Assembly: GCF_900100945.1 (NCBI RefSeq)
Contig: NZ_FNCG01000004.1
Coordinates: 372,001 to 436,000, forward strand
Direction: 5' to 3'
DNA: 64,000 nt
Source of the DNA: Mucilaginibacter gossypii
Lineage (GTDB): Bacteria; Bacteroidota; Bacteroidia; Sphingobacteriales; Sphingobacteriaceae
Part shown: positions 46,001 to 55,912 of the stretch, piece after piece
Layout of the letters: each line of letters begins with the position of its first letter
Position numbering within the stretch: position 1 is the stretch's first letter
The notes under the pieces: generated by a model
What the model saw: only the letters and a program-made list of their open reading frames with translations
The model's database searches: none
Told to the model about the DNA's origin: nothing
Made by a program: the position numbers and the translations under genes

Positions 46001-47386
46001 AACGTACGTACTGTAACTTATGAAACTGCTGAAGATGGCTCTGTTGATGTGGTATTAGGCCGTTCGGGCGAGTTCCGCATTATCGAAGCCGGAAGCAATA
46101 AAGTAATTGTTACCAATAATATTCCATACGGTTCATACCTGTATGTAAAAGATGGCAGCAAGATCACCAAAGGCGACCGTATTTGTTCATGGGATCCGTA
46201 TAACGCGGTAATTATCTCTGAATTTGCAGGTATTGCCCAGTTCGATGCAGTATTGGAAGGTATCACTTTCCGTGAAGAATCTGACGAGCAAACCGGTCAC
46301 CGCGAAAAAGTGATCATCGATACAAGGGATAAAACTAAAAACCCTGCTATCCAGATTGCTGATAATAAAGGTAACATCATTAAAGGATATAACATTCCGG
46401 TAGGTGCACACATCGCTGTTGATGAAGGCGATAGGTTACAAACCGGTCAGGTTATTGCTAAAATCCCTCGTTCAACCGGTAAAACGCGAGATATTACAGG
46501 TGGTTTACCACGTGTAACCGAGTTATTTGAAGCACGTAACCCTTCAAACCCTGCTGTAGTAACTGAAATTGACGGTGTGGTAACTTTAGGTGGCGTGAAA
46601 CGCGGTAACCGCGAAATCACCATCGAATCAAAAGATGGCCAGGTTAAAAAATACCTTGTACCACTTTCAAAACACATCCTTGTACAGGATAATGACTTTA
46701 TTAAAGCTGGTATGCCATTATCAGATGGTTCGATATCTCCGGCGGATATCCTTGCTATCAAAGGCCCTGCTGCAGTGCAGGAATATCTTGTTAACGGTAT
46801 CCAGGAAGTTTACCGCTTACAGGGTGTGAAGATCAACGATAAGCACTTTGAGGTTATCGTTCACCAGATGATGCAGAAGGTATCTATCGAAGATGCGGGC
46901 GATACCCGTTTCTTAGAGCGTGAAGCTGTCGACGGATGGGATTTCATGACCGAGAATGATGAAATTTACGACAAGAAAGTTGTTACTGATCCGGGTGATT
47001 CAACTACATTGAAATCTGGTCAGATAGTTTCATTACGCCGCTTACGCGATGAAAACTCGGTATTGAAACGTCGCGACCTTAAACTGGTTGAAGTGCGTGA
47101 CGCTATCCCTGCAACATCAAGCCCGATACTGCAAGGTATCACCAGGGCGTCGTTAGGCACCAAGTCGTTTATCTCGGCAGCATCGTTCCAGGAAACTACC
47201 AAAGTACTGAACGAAGCAGCTATCGCAGGTAAAAAAGACAACATGCTTGGCCTGAAAGAAAACGTTATCGTAGGTCACTTAATACCTTCAGGTACCGGTT
47301 TACGCGAATACGAGAATATCCGTGTAGGTTCACAGGAAGAATTTGACCGCCTGATGGCTTCAAAAGCAGAAGAGTTGGAAGCTTAA
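43097..47386 (+). CDS. rpoC: DNA-directed RNA polymerase subunit beta'
   Basis: 1429 residues. The N-terminal zinc site ([19 protein letters not shown]), the active-site NADFDGDQM at about 471-479 with its three magnesium-binding Asp residues, the bridge helix and trigger-loop region ([37 protein letters not shown]) and the second zinc site ([13 protein letters not shown]) are all present. Length and domain order are normal for Bacteroidota. A strong terminator follows, ending the operon. Confidence 0.98.
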   Translation: MSYKKDNKIKSNFTTITISLASPESILERSSGEVLKPETINYRTYKPERDGLFCERIFGPVKDYECHCGKYKRIRYKGIVCDRCGVEVTEKKVRRERMGHINLVVPVAHIWYFRSLPNKIGYLLGLPTKRLDLIIYYERYVVIQPGIKESDGINKMDFLTEEEYLDVLDTLPKENQYLDDKDPQKFVAKMGAEALEELLKRLDLDELSFSLRHQAANETSQQRKNEALKRLQVVEAFRDAKTRIENNPEWMIVKIVPVIPPELRPLVPLEGGRFATSDLNDLYRRVIIRNNRLKRLIEIKAPEVILRNEKRMLQEAVDSLFDNSRKVNAVKTEGNRALKSLSDILKGKQGRFRQNLLGKRVDYSARSVIVVGPNLKLHECGLPKDMAAELFKPFIIRKMIERGVVKTVKSAKKIVDRKDPLVWDILENVLKGHPVLLNRAPTLHRLGIQSFQPKLVEGKAIQLHPLTCTAFNADFDGDQMAVHVPLGNAAILEAQILMLASHNILNPANGTPITVPSQDMVLGLYYITKGRKTDETRVVKGQGLTFYSAEEVIIAYNEKKLDLHAFIKVKALVKERDGKIVNKIIDTTVGRVLFNQHVPVEVGYINELLTKKSLRDIIGEVVKITGMARAAQFLDDIKELGFKMAFQGGLSFNLKDINIPAEKVTLIETASKQVDEVMGNYNMGFITNNERYNQIIDIWTRINNRLTANVMDILSNDNQGFNSVYMMLDSGARGSKEQIRQLAGMRGLMAKPQKSGSGGEIIENPILSNFKEGLSVLEYFISTHGARKGLADTALKTADAGYLTRRLHDVAQDMIVGEVDCGTLRGIYTTALKDNEDIVEPLYDRILGRTTLHDVHDPITNELLAVAGQDITEEVAKKIENSPLEGIEIRSVLTCESKRGVCALCYGRNLASGKRVQKGEAVGVIAAQSIGEPGTQLTLRTFHVGGTASNIAAESQINAKFDGIIEFENVRTVTYETAEDGSVDVVLGRSGEFRIIEAGSNKVIVTNNIPYGSYLYVKDGSKITKGDRICSWDPYNAVIISEFAGIAQFDAVLEGITFREESDEQTGHREKVIIDTRDKTKNPAIQIADNKGNIIKGYNIPVGAHIAVDEGDRLQTGQVIAKIPRSTGKTRDITGGLPRVTELFEARNPSNPAVVTEIDGVVTLGGVKRGNREITIESKDGQVKKYLVPLSKHILVQDNDFIKAGMPLSDGSISPADILAIKGPAAVQEYLVNGIQEVYRLQGVKINDKHFEVIVHQMMQKVSIEDAGDTRFLEREAVDGWDFMTENDEIYDKKVVTDPGDSTTLKSGQIVSLRRLRDENSVLKRRDLKLVEVRDAIPATSSPILQGITRASLGTKSFISAASFQETTKVLNEAAIAGKKDNMLGLKENVIVGHLIPSGTGLREYENIRVGSQEEFDRLMASKAEELEA

Positions 47387-47411
47387 TTGCCAGCTACTTA
47401 AATAATTTATT

Positions 47412-47444
47412 AAGCCTCCCGGTTATCCGGGAGGCTTTTTTTTG
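47412..47444 (+). terminator. Terminator of the rpoBC operon
   Basis: AAGCCTCCCGG pairs perfectly with CCGGGAGGCTT around a TTAT loop, followed by eight or more Ts. Confidence 0.96.
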
Positions 47445-47495
47445 TCTTTTTTTTAAATTGTTAAAACAAAAGTAAAACATCTCTGTTCTACGTTC

Positions 47496-47511
47496 GACCT
47501 TGCGCAAGGTC
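47496..47511. promoter_or_regulatory. Perfect 16-base palindrome upstream of the DUF3467 gene
   Basis: GACCTTGCGCAAGGTC, self-complementary without a spacer, 101 bases before the next start codon. Candidate operator for an unknown dimeric regulator; it could be chance or a small hairpin. Confidence 0.45.
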
Positions 47512-47611
47512 AATATGGGGTTGATCCAAGTTATCTAAAGTAAAACAAGGCTCAATAATCACCTCAAAAAAAGGCTGTTTATGGAGAACGTCTTTTTGTT
47601 ATTTTAGTAGG

Positions 47612-47923
47612 ATGGAAGAACAGAACGAAAATCAGCTCAACATTGAGCTTTCAGAAGAAATTGCAGAAGGTATCTACTCAAACCTGGCTATCATTACTCA
47701 TTCAAACTCTGAGTTTGTATTGGATTTTATCCGGGTCATGCCAGGCGTACCCAAGGCTCGGGTAAAGTCGCGGATCATATTAACCCCCGAGCATGCCAAA
47801 CGCCTTCTTTCGGCCTTGGAAGATAATATTGAAAAGTATGAAGCCATTAACGGCCGCATCAAAGTACAGCCTGATCATCCGGGTTTTCCGATGAATTTTG
47901 GTGGTACAATGGGGCAAGCATAA
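47612..47923 (+). CDS. DUF3467 domain protein
   Basis: 103-residue cytoplasmic protein conserved across Bacteroidota and others. It shows the DUF3467 pattern: GIYSNLAIITHSNSEFVLDF, FIRVMPGVPKARVKSRIILTP, HAKRLLSALEDNIEKYE. The fold is a small beta-rich domain with a C-terminal helix; function is unknown. In related genomes it often follows rpoC, as here. No signal peptide or membrane segment. Confidence 0.9.
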   Translation: MEEQNENQLNIELSEEIAEGIYSNLAIITHSNSEFVLDFIRVMPGVPKARVKSRIILTPEHAKRLLSALEDNIEKYEAINGRIKVQPDHPGFPMNFGGTMGQA

Positions 47924-48082
47924 TTTTGATTATTATATTAAAATGCACTTTTGATTAATAAAAAGTTATGCTAATAGCCTTTTTTTAAAAAAAATAATAA
48001 AAATTTATTGCAGTTGTGAAAAAGTGTGCATATATTGCAGTGGTCTAAACTTACATCTATTTAAAGTATGAAATCTTAACTT

Positions 48083-48904
48083 ATGAGAAAAAAGTGTCTA
48101 TTAAATTCATCTTTATTTCTGTTTATCTTATCTATTTCTCTTAATATATTCTCCTGTTCATCAAGCAAATTAAAAGTACAGTATTTTCAGGATATACCGG
48201 ATTCTGGGCAGTTAAAACAAATTGCGAGAGCGGAGTATACGCCTCCCGTTATAAAAGTCGATGATATTTTAACGGTTGTTGTTCAAACTATTGATCCCCA
48301 AAATACTGCTGTTATTAATTTAGGTAATGTGCCTGTTGCAAGTACGGGGATTTCATTGAGTTCAACAACTGCAGCTGCAACAACTCAGCAATCATCGGGT
48401 TATTTGGTAGATAAAGATGGAGCTATAGTGTTGCCAATCCTCGGCAAAATTACGGTGGCTGGCCATACGACATCTGAGGCTACCGCTATTATAAATGAAG
48501 TAGCATTAAAATTTTATAAGAACCCAACTGTCATAGTTCGTTTTGCAAATTTTAAAGTAAGTGTTACAGGCGAGGTACTTAAGCCCGGCGTTTATGTAAT
48601 GCCAAATGAAAGGGTGAGTATCCTTGATGCGATAGCATTAGCCGGCGATTTAACAATTTTCGGAAAAAGAGAGAATGTGCTTTTAATTAGAGAGAATGAA
48701 GATGGAACCAAAACACCATATAGGGTTAATCTGAAGAAAAGTAATATTATGTCTGCTCCTTATTTTTACCTGAGGCAAAATGACGTAATATATGTAGAGC
48801 CAAGGAAGGCTAAATCTGATGCAACTGATGCATCTCAGGCTAAATACATAACATTAGCAGCTTCTATTTTGTCAGTATTGATCATATTGGCTACCAGAAA
48901 ATAA
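48083..48904 (+). CDS. Wza-like polysaccharide export lipoprotein
   Basis: Outer-membrane auxiliary/export protein for capsule or exopolysaccharide. Lipobox at NIFSC (Cys25), then a Poly_export domain (YTPPVIKVDDILTVVV; GYLVDKDGAIVLPILGKI) and one SLBB domain (FKVSVTGEVLKPGVYVMP). The C terminus ends in a hydrophobic helix (about 253-270) and basic residues, a common feature of Bacteroidota members. Length is 273. It starts a long polysaccharide locus and precedes its Wzc partner by 95 bases. Confidence 0.93.
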   Translation: MRKKCLLNSSLFLFILSISLNIFSCSSSKLKVQYFQDIPDSGQLKQIARAEYTPPVIKVDDILTVVVQTIDPQNTAVINLGNVPVASTGISLSSTTAAATTQQSSGYLVDKDGAIVLPILGKITVAGHTTSEATAIINEVALKFYKNPTVIVRFANFKVSVTGEVLKPGVYVMPNERVSILDAIALAGDLTIFGKRENVLLIRENEDGTKTPYRVNLKKSNIMSAPYFYLRQNDVIYVEPRKAKSDATDASQAKYITLAASILSVLIILATRK

Positions 48905-48999
48905 AAGCGTTAATGGTATACTTTGATCGCAAACTTTAAATATTATCTAAAATTGAAAAGTTTGTTTAATTGTTTTTAATCTAAAATATTTAGTATATA

Positions 49000-51423
49000 A
49001 TGGGTACACAAGATCCTACCGCTCAAAATCAATCATTTAAAAGCTTTCAGGAAGAACAGGGCGTTGATTATAAGAAATTCATATCAAAAATTATATCCAA
49101 CTGGCCTTTATTTGTAATAAGCGTTATCGTATTTAGCTTAATTGGGTTTGCATACAAAAGATATGGTACCGCCAATTATAAAGTAAATGCAATGATGATT
49201 GTGCAGCCCGACGATAAATCATCTGGAAGCACTGGTGCAATGGGGGGCTTAAGTGGTCTTACCGATATATCTTCGTTGTTCGGGATCCCTAACAACGCCG
49301 AGAATGAGGCGGAGATTTTGAAATCCAGAACCCTGTTAAATAATGTTGTAAAGGCACTTCAGTTAAACGTCATCATTTCAGGCAAAGGAACTATAAAAGA
49401 TCAGGAACTTTTTAATGAAGCGCCTTTTGAGGTAATTGTTGCTAATAAAACAGATTCGATAGTTGCCAGGAAATATATATTAAAACTTAACGGCGATACT
49501 ATCAATGTTAAGAATAGCAAGGAAAATATTGATATCAAAACTACCTATGGCCGTATAATAAATTTGCCCCAATATAACCTGATCTTTGTAAAGAAAAATA
49601 AAGCGGTTGATCCTAGAGGCTATTCAGTAGTGATCAACTCAACAGAAGCAACTGTCGAAAGCCTTTCTAAGGTCATGTCAGTCAGTTTGCCAAGCAAGAC
49701 AACGACAACCATTAATATTTCCCTGGAATATCCCAACGCCAAAAAAGGTGAAGCGATTTTAGACAAATTGATGGAAATTTATTTGAAAGGCGACAGGGAC
49801 ATCAAAGTCCAGATCGCTGATAGCACGCTTGCGTTTATTGATGACAGGTTAAAACTGGTAGGCACGCAGCTTTCAGGTGTAGAGAAAAACTTTGAGCAGT
49901 TTAGAAGAGAAAATAAGATTGCCGATGTAGATGAGCAGTCAAAGGCCCTGATAGGTGCATCAAGTGATTTTCAAAAACAACTGAGCACCATTAATGTTCA
50001 GATTTCTGTAATTCACGATTTATTGAAATATCTAAACGATCCCAATAACAAGAAAATAATTCCTGCGACGGCAATCGGTACCGATAATCAAGGATTTAGT
50101 GATGCAATTGGCCAATACAATGCCCTGTTATTGGAGCGTGATAAACAAAGTTTGGTAAGTACCGATAGCAATCCTTACGTACAGTCATTAGATGCTCAAA
50201 TAGAAAGTTACAGAACTATAATCTTAAAAAATATAAATTCTTATTTGAAAGGTTTACAAGTAAGTAAAGATAACCTCGAAAGCCAAAATAAGACATTTAA
50301 CAATAAAATAGAAACTGTACCCTCTCAAACAAGAATATTTTTGGATTATACAAGAGAGCAAACTGTTAAACAGGATCTATATGTTTTCTTATTGCAAAAA
50401 CGAGAAGAAACAGCTATTTCAAAAACTTCAACCATCTCAACTGCGAGGATAGTAGATCATGCCAAAAGCGACTATGAACCGGATAAATCCAAAATTAATT
50501 TAGTTGTTGTCCTGTTGATATTATTCGGATTCTTAGCTCCGATAATTTACCTCAGTATCAAAGAAATATTAAACGTTAGGATAGTTACAAAGCTTGACGT
50601 AGAAGAAAATACTAAAATTCCTGTGGTTGGCGAAATTAGTCATAACAAGGCAGGAAATAATTTGGTAGTTGATTCTAAATCCCGGACTATTATTTCAGAA
50701 CAGTTTAGGGCGATGAGGACAAACCTTCAATATATATTGGATAACGAAAAGCCGCAGGTGATACTTGTTTCGTCAAGTATGAGCGGTGAAGGCAAATCCT
50801 TTATATCATTGAACCTAGGAAGCGTTTTATCGTTAAGCGGAAAGAAGGTAGTATTTATCGAACTCGATTTGCGTAAACCTAAGTTGTCTCAGAATTTGGG
50901 AATGGAAAATAGCAATGGATTTTCTAACTACGTGGTGTCAAGTAACATGGACATTGACGCAATTCTGAAGCCGACATTTTTTAGTGAGAATTGTTTCCTT
51001 ATCAGCTCGGGTTCTATTCCTCCGAACCCGTCAGAGTTGTTGTTGAATGATAAACTCGGTATTTTGATCAATGAGTTAAAAAAGAGATTCGACTATATCA
51101 TTATAGATAGCGCGCCAATTGGCTTAGTTTCTGATGCGTTGCTGATCGAGAAGTATGTTGATCTGTCTTTATACATCGTACGTCAAAAATATACATTGAA
51201 AGTACAATTAGGTATTATAAATGACTTGGCAGAAACTAATAAGCTGCGTAAAGCTTATCTGGTGATAAACGATATTGATTCGAAAAGTGGTGGCTACTAT
51301 GGGGCTGGCGGTTATGGTTATGGTTATGGTTATGGTTATGGTTATGGTTATGGTTCTGGCTATGGCTATGTTGAAGACTCAAAACCTAAAGGCAGCTGGC
51401 TGTCCAACTTGTTTCGAAAATAG
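49000..51423 (+). CDS. Wzc-like polysaccharide co-polymerase and tyrosine autokinase
   Basis: 807 residues. A Wzz chain-length domain lies between two membrane helices (about 30-50 and 502-525), followed by a cytoplasmic BY-kinase domain with Walker A SGEGKS near 598, Walker A' FIELDLRKPKL and Walker B IIIDSAP. It assembles with the Wza-like lipoprotein just upstream and cycles between phosphorylated and free states to control export. The tyrosine-rich tail is unusual: seven exact GGTTAT hexamers encode alternating Gly-Tyr, giving at least ten Tyr in about 30 residues. Confidence 0.95.
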   Translation: MGTQDPTAQNQSFKSFQEEQGVDYKKFISKIISNWPLFVISVIVFSLIGFAYKRYGTANYKVNAMMIVQPDDKSSGSTGAMGGLSGLTDISSLFGIPNNAENEAEILKSRTLLNNVVKALQLNVIISGKGTIKDQELFNEAPFEVIVANKTDSIVARKYILKLNGDTINVKNSKENIDIKTTYGRIINLPQYNLIFVKKNKAVDPRGYSVVINSTEATVESLSKVMSVSLPSKTTTTINISLEYPNAKKGEAILDKLMEIYLKGDRDIKVQIADSTLAFIDDRLKLVGTQLSGVEKNFEQFRRENKIADVDEQSKALIGASSDFQKQLSTINVQISVIHDLLKYLNDPNNKKIIPATAIGTDNQGFSDAIGQYNALLLERDKQSLVSTDSNPYVQSLDAQIESYRTIILKNINSYLKGLQVSKDNLESQNKTFNNKIETVPSQTRIFLDYTREQTVKQDLYVFLLQKREETAISKTSTISTARIVDHAKSDYEPDKSKINLVVVLLILFGFLAPIIYLSIKEILNVRIVTKLDVEENTKIPVVGEISHNKAGNNLVVDSKSRTIISEQFRAMRTNLQYILDNEKPQVILVSSSMSGEGKSFISLNLGSVLSLSGKKVVFIELDLRKPKLSQNLGMENSNGFSNYVVSSNMDIDAILKPTFFSENCFLISSGSIPPNPSELLLNDKLGILINELKKRFDYIIIDSAPIGLVSDALLIEKYVDLSLYIVRQKYTLKVQLGIINDLAETNKLRKAYLVINDIDSKSGGYYGAGGYGYGYGYGYGYGYGSGYGYVEDSKPKGSWLSNLFRK
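51310..51351 (+). repeat. GGTTAT tandem hexanucleotide repeat in the kinase tail
   Basis: Seven exact copies of GGTTAT followed by GGTTCT and two GGCTAT variants. Each unit encodes Gly-Tyr, so gain or loss of units keeps the frame and changes the number of phosphorylatable tyrosines. Confidence 0.95.
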
Positions 51424-51635
51424 ATAATAAAATTGGTTCTTTTTGCTCTGATCTACGGTTCGTAATTAGCAAGAGGCATCATTTTGAGGCCCGGCAATGA
51501 TTCATGGAGTTAATAATTAGCGATAACTCCATGTATTAACAATTAGCAACTCCTAATTCAATTTCTATATATGAGTTGCTTTGCTATGGCTAACAGTTAA
51601 CATTTTTTGTATTGTTTGATAAGTTTTAATCGGTA
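51424..51635. repeat. Hairpin and stutter words between wzc-like gene and the dideoxysugar operon
   Basis: A perfect 10-base stem CATGGAGTTA / TAACTCCATG (51503-51512 and 51524-51533) and repeated AATTAGC / AGCAACTCCTAATT words up to about 51560. No gene is seen. It may end the kinase transcript. Confidence 0.7.
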
Positions 51636-52676
51636 ATGTTTTATTTCACTTTACAAGTTGTAGATATTAGGCAAGAAACCTCCGATACAGTTACACTGTG
51701 TTTAAAGCAACCCGGCTTAAAGAAAATTAAATATTTGCCGGGCCAGTACCTTACACTGGCCTTTAAAATAAACGGAAGGAAATATAATCGTCCTTACTCA
51801 TTTTCGTCGGCTCCTGGTGCGGATCCTCATTTAGAGGTAACCATTAAACGAGTTCCGGGTGGCATCGTCTCAAATCATATTAATGATTTTGTTAAAGTTG
51901 GTGACCAGGTGGAAGTATTGCCGCCAATGGGTGATTTTATATTTGATGAGACTGTAATAAGCAATGATAAGCATATTATACTGTGGGGGGCAGGTAGTGG
52001 TATAACACCTTTAATATCCATTGCAAAATATATCCTTCATCACAAAACAGGTCACAAAATAAGCCTGATTTATGGTAATAAAAACTCGGAATCAGTGATT
52101 TTTGGTGATAAAATCAGTGAACTGAAGAAAAACCATCATCAGGAATTAAAAACCTGGCATTTTCATTCGCAGCTAAAGATATCAGATAGTAACCCGGAAG
52201 TTATTGAAGGAAGAATAAGTCCGAAAAAGGTGCTTTCTGTAATGAAGGGAGAGTTGGACCTCGAAAACACCGTCCATTATATATGTGGCCCCGCTGGTTT
52301 AAAAGAATCGGTTAAAGAGGTTTTAGCAAGCCTTGATGTTAAGTCGCATCAGGTGTTTTCGGAAGAATTTGAAGTGGTTTTAAACCCGAAAGATTTTGAA
52401 AATATAACCACGCAGGTTGTACAGATCAAGGTGGGAGATACGCTTAGCAAGGTTGAAGTTGTTAAAGGAAAAAGCATATTGGATGCGGGTTTGGATGCCG
52501 GTTTGGAGATAGATTATTCGTGTCAGACAGGAAGTTGTTTGGTTTGTAAAGCTAAACTGTTAGCAGGAGAGGTAAAGATGCCGAAGCCTGCAGAAGAATA
52601 TGAAAAACTACTTCCGGATGAATGTCTTTTATGTTGTAGTTACCCTGTGACGGATAATGTTCAGGTTAGTGTTTAA
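51636..52676 (+). CDS. Ferredoxin-reductase type CDP-6-deoxy-glucoseen reductase (E3), permuted
   Basis: 346-residue NAD(P)H-flavin-[2Fe-2S] electron-transfer protein. Order is FAD domain (RPYSFSSAP at 52-60), NAD domain (GAGSGITPLISI near 117) and a C-terminal plant-type ferredoxin with Cys296, Cys301, Cys304 and probably Cys334. By position it should be the E3 reductase that feeds electrons to the dehydrase three genes downstream during C3 deoxygenation of CDP-sugar. The Yersinia enzyme (AscD/DdhD) has the ferredoxin domain at its N terminus, so this is a different architecture, closer to PaaE-type reductases. Assignment rests on operon context. Confidence 0.82.
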   Translation: MFYFTLQVVDIRQETSDTVTLCLKQPGLKKIKYLPGQYLTLAFKINGRKYNRPYSFSSAPGADPHLEVTIKRVPGGIVSNHINDFVKVGDQVEVLPPMGDFIFDETVISNDKHIILWGAGSGITPLISIAKYILHHKTGHKISLIYGNKNSESVIFGDKISELKKNHHQELKTWHFHSQLKISDSNPEVIEGRISPKKVLSVMKGELDLENTVHYICGPAGLKESVKEVLASLDVKSHQVFSEEFEVVLNPKDFENITTQVVQIKVGDTLSKVEVVKGKSILDAGLDAGLEIDYSCQTGSCLVCKAKLLAGEVKMPKPAEEYEKLLPDECLLCCSYPVTDNVQVSV

Positions 52677-52705
52677 TTGCTCTACTTAACTTAATGAAAA
52701 TATAA

Positions 52706-53476
52706 ATGAAAGTTGTATTACTCGCTGGAGGTTTAGGAACCCGCTTATCCGAAGAAACAGTTTTAAGACCAAAACCCATGGTTGAAATTGGAGGCATGCC
52801 TATTTTATGGCATATCATGAAAATTTACTCTTCTCATGGCTTTAATGACTTTGTTATCTGTTTAGGTTACAAGGGCTATGTAATAAAGGAATATTTTGCC
52901 AATTACTTTTTGCATAAATCAGATGTAACCATCGATCTTAAAGATAACTCGATAAAGGTTCATGATACGCAGGCCGAGCCATGGACGATAACTCTGGTTG
53001 ATACCGGTAACGAATCAATGACAGGCGGACGTATCAAACGCATTAAGCCCCATGTTGGTAATGAGCCTTTCATGCTTACTTACGGCGATGGCGTTAGTAA
53101 TGTTAACATTACCGAGTTAGTGAAGTATCATAAAGAAAAAGGAAAGCTTTGCACTGTTACATCTGTACAGCCATCCGGTCGCTTTGGTGCTATTAATCTT
53201 AATGAAGATAATTCTGTGCACTCCTTTATGGAAAAGCCTAAAGGCGATGGCGCATGGATTAACGGTGGTTTTTTTGTATGCGAGCCGGGTGTTTTTGATT
53301 TCATAGAAGGCGACAGCACTATATGGGAAAGAGAGCCGATGGAAGAAATTGCGAAAGCCGGCGAGATGGTTGCTTTTAACCACGATGGTTTCTGGAAACC
53401 AATGGATACCCTGCGTGATAAGCAGGAGCTTGAAGAAGATTGGTCACAACATAAGGCTAAATGGAAAATCTGGTAA
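52706..53476 (+). CDS. rfbF: Glucose-1-phosphate cytidylyltransferase
   Basis: Makes CDP-glucose from CTP and glucose-1-phosphate, first step of 3,6-dideoxyhexose synthesis. The 256-residue protein has the nucleotidyltransferase signature [13 protein letters not shown] and [10 protein letters not shown] at 6-30, [11 protein letters not shown] for metal binding and [12 protein letters not shown] typical of RfbF/DdhA/AscA. The usual length is about 257. It begins 30 bases after the E3 gene and ends 2 bases before the dehydratase start. Confidence 0.96.
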   Translation: MKVVLLAGGLGTRLSEETVLRPKPMVEIGGMPILWHIMKIYSSHGFNDFVICLGYKGYVIKEYFANYFLHKSDVTIDLKDNSIKVHDTQAEPWTITLVDTGNESMTGGRIKRIKPHVGNEPFMLTYGDGVSNVNITELVKYHKEKGKLCTVTSVQPSGRFGAINLNEDNSVHSFMEKPKGDGAWINGGFFVCEPGVFDFIEGDSTIWEREPMEEIAKAGEMVAFNHDGFWKPMDTLRDKQELEEDWSQHKAKWKIW

Positions 53477-53477
53477 T

Positions 53478-54557
53478 ATGTTTAAAGAGTTAGAAGCGAT
53501 ATATAAAGGAAAAAAAGTTTTTTTAACCGGCCATACCGGTTTTAAAGGCTCGTGGATGTTAAAGATCTTAAGCATGCTGGGTGCCGAAACCACTGGTTAC
53601 GCATTAGCTCCTCAAAATGATTTTGATCTGTTTCATCTTATTAATGGCGATAAAATTTGCCACTCAATAATTGGTGACCTGCGTGATAAGACTAAATTAA
53701 CGGCTGCTATTACTGATTGTCAGCCGGATTTTGTTTTTCATCTCGCTGCTCAGCCATTGGTTAGGTTATCATATGATATCCCTGCCGAAACGTTTGAAGT
53801 TAATGCTATTGGTACAGCTAATGTACTTGATGGCGTTCGCTTACTTGATAAAGCATGCCAGGTTGTATTAATTACAACGGATAAGGTCTATCATAATTAT
53901 GAATGGGTTTACCCGTATCGGGAAACAGATCGTTTAGGTGGTTATGATCCTTATAGTGCCAGTAAAGCCTGTGCCGAATTAGTTATTGATTCATACAGAA
54001 ACTCCTTTTTTAATACAGCTAATTATTCAACTCACTTAAAATCTATTGCGGTAACAAGGGCTGGTAATGTGATTGGCGGCGGAGATTGGGCTAAAGACAG
54101 GTTGGTACCGGATATAGTTAGGTTTTTATCAAAAGAGCAAAAGATAATTATCCGTAACCCAAATTCGGTAAGGCCATGGCAGCATGTGCTTGAGCCTGTA
54201 CTTGGTTACTTATTGTTAGGTACCAGGATGGTAACTGAGCCGGTAACTTTTGCTGATGCCTATAATTTTGGCCCAGGATTAAGTGATGCTTTGCCCGTGC
54301 ATAAAATGGTTGAACTGGCCATAGAAAACTGGGGTGGCGGCGAAGTGGAGATTTTCAATTCAGATAAACAGCCCCATGAAGCCGGCCTTCTGAAACTTGA
54401 TATCAGCAAGGCGCTTACCAATTTAAACTGGAAGCCTAAGTATCAGGCTACTGAAGCCATTGAGAAAACGATAGGTTGGTATAAGCATTATTTGAGCAAT
54501 CCTGATAATATTGATCAATTTACTGAAAGCCAAATAGTAGAATTTATAAACAAATAA
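53478..54557 (+). CDS. rfbG: CDP-glucose 4,6-dehydratase
   Basis: SDR-type NAD enzyme converting CDP-glucose to CDP-4-keto-6-deoxyglucose. GHTGFKGSW is at residues 17-25, FHLAAQPLVRLSY follows, and the catalytic YSASK lies in GGYDPYSASKACAE. The ATG at 53478 gives 359 residues with the family start (FKELEAIYKGKKVFLTG). A longer in-frame opening from 53349 overlaps the cytidylyltransferase and is rejected. It corresponds to DdhB/AscB. Confidence 0.96.
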   Translation: MFKELEAIYKGKKVFLTGHTGFKGSWMLKILSMLGAETTGYALAPQNDFDLFHLINGDKICHSIIGDLRDKTKLTAAITDCQPDFVFHLAAQPLVRLSYDIPAETFEVNAIGTANVLDGVRLLDKACQVVLITTDKVYHNYEWVYPYRETDRLGGYDPYSASKACAELVIDSYRNSFFNTANYSTHLKSIAVTRAGNVIGGGDWAKDRLVPDIVRFLSKEQKIIIRNPNSVRPWQHVLEPVLGYLLLGTRMVTEPVTFADAYNFGPGLSDALPVHKMVELAIENWGGGEVEIFNSDKQPHEAGLLKLDISKALTNLNWKPKYQATEAIEKTIGWYKHYLSNPDNIDQFTESQIVEFINK

Positions 54558-54610
54558 ATCAGGAAAATAAGATATACCCCGATAAAATAAAAAATTAAAA
54601 CTAATTCGAG

Positions 54611-55912
54611 ATGTTAAAAAATATAAACGACCCTGAGTTGGAGAAAAGCCTGAGAGCTATTGCAAAGGCACAAACTGAAAAGATTATTGTTCCAGGAAAA
54701 AACTATATCCCTGTAACTGGTAAAGTGTTAGACGAGGAGGATATTTTATTTGGTGTTGAAGCAGCTTTAGATGGCTGGTTAACTACAGGTCGTTTCGCCA
54801 ATAAGTTCGAAGCAGATTTTGCGAATTATTTTGGCGCGCACAGGGCCTTATTGGTCAATTCGGGATCATCGGCTAACCTGGTTGCTTTTTATGCACTTAC
54901 TTCTCCCAAACTTGGCGAACGAGCTATTGTGCCTGGCGATGAAGTAATTACAGTAGCAGCCGGATTCCCTACAACTGTAAATCCTATTGTTCAGTTTGGT
55001 GCTGTACCGGTTTTTGTAGATGTAGATATTGCTACACACAACGTAAACGCAGATTTGATTGAAGCCGCGGTTTCTGATAAAACCAAAGCTATCATGATTG
55101 CCCACTCTTTAGGTAACCCATTTAACCTGGATGAAGTTATGCGTGTGGCCAAAAAATATAATCTTTGGGTTGTTGAGGACGATTGCGATTCGTTGGGCGC
55201 CACTTACCGCGATAAAAAGACAGGTACTTATGGTGATATCTCTACATTCTCGTTCTATCCTGCGCATCACATTACTATGGGCGAAGGTGGTGCTGTATTG
55301 ATCAATAATCCGGAGTTATCTAAAGTTGCCGAGAGTTTCAGAGACTGGGGCCGCGATTGCTATTGCGAGCCAGGTAAAGATAATACCTGTGGTTGCCGTT
55401 TTTCGCAACAATTAGGCTCGTTGCCATTTGGGTATGACCATAAATATACTTACTCACACGTTGGCTTTAACCTAAAGGTAACTGATATGCAGGCAGCTTT
55501 TGGTGTATCTCAACTTAATAAGGTTGACGCATTTGTTCAAAAACGTCGCGAAAACTACAAGGCTTTATACCAAAGGATGAAGCAGTTTGAGGATATATTT
55601 ATATTGCCGGAACCTACTCCAAACAGCGACCCTTCGTGGTTTGGCTTCCTGCTAACCTTAAGAGAGGGGGATGCTGCCGATAGGCACATGCTGGTTCAGC
55701 ACCTTGAGGAAAGCAAAATAGGTACCCGTTTATTATTTGCAGGTAACCTTTTACGCCAGCCGGCTTATGCCAATATCAAACATCGTGTGGTTGGTGATCT
55801 TACGAATACTGATATAATTATGAACAGATCATTTTGGTTGGGTGTTTGGCCTGGACTCAACGAAGATCATTATGATTATATGGCCGATGTAATTAAAGAT
55901 TATTTAAGCTAA
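54611..55912 (+). CDS. rfbH: CDP-4-keto-6-deoxyglucose 3-dehydrase (E1)
   Basis: PMP/PLP and [2Fe-2S] dependent dehydrase that removes the C3 hydroxyl with electrons from E3. The 433-residue aminotransferase fold has His220 ([13 protein letters not shown]) in place of the usual PLP-binding Lys, the mark of E1 enzymes. The iron-sulfur cysteines are Cys192, Cys250, Cys252 and Cys260, which gives exactly the C-X57-C-X1-C-X7-C spacing known for Yersinia E1. Its last base overlaps the next start (TAATG). It corresponds to DdhC/AscC. Confidence 0.97.
   Translation: MLKNINDPELEKSLRAIAKAQTEKIIVPGKNYIPVTGKVLDEEDILFGVEAALDGWLTTGRFANKFEADFANYFGAHRALLVNSGSSANLVAFYALTSPKLGERAIVPGDEVITVAAGFPTTVNPIVQFGAVPVFVDVDIATHNVNADLIEAAVSDKTKAIMIAHSLGNPFNLDEVMRVAKKYNLWVVEDDCDSLGATYRDKKTGTYGDISTFSFYPAHHITMGEGGAVLINNPELSKVAESFRDWGRDCYCEPGKDNTCGCRFSQQLGSLPFGYDHKYTYSHVGFNLKVTDMQAAFGVSQLNKVDAFVQKRRENYKALYQRMKQFEDIFILPEPTPNSDPSWFGFLLTLREGDAADRHMLVQHLEESKIGTRLLFAGNLLRQPAYANIKHRVVGDLTNTDIIMNRSFWLGVWPGLNEDHYDYMADVIKDYLS

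Noticed and set aside
51310..51370. GGTTAT array as a CRISPR or regulatory repeat
   Set aside because: Units are contiguous with no spacers and lie in frame inside a kinase gene.
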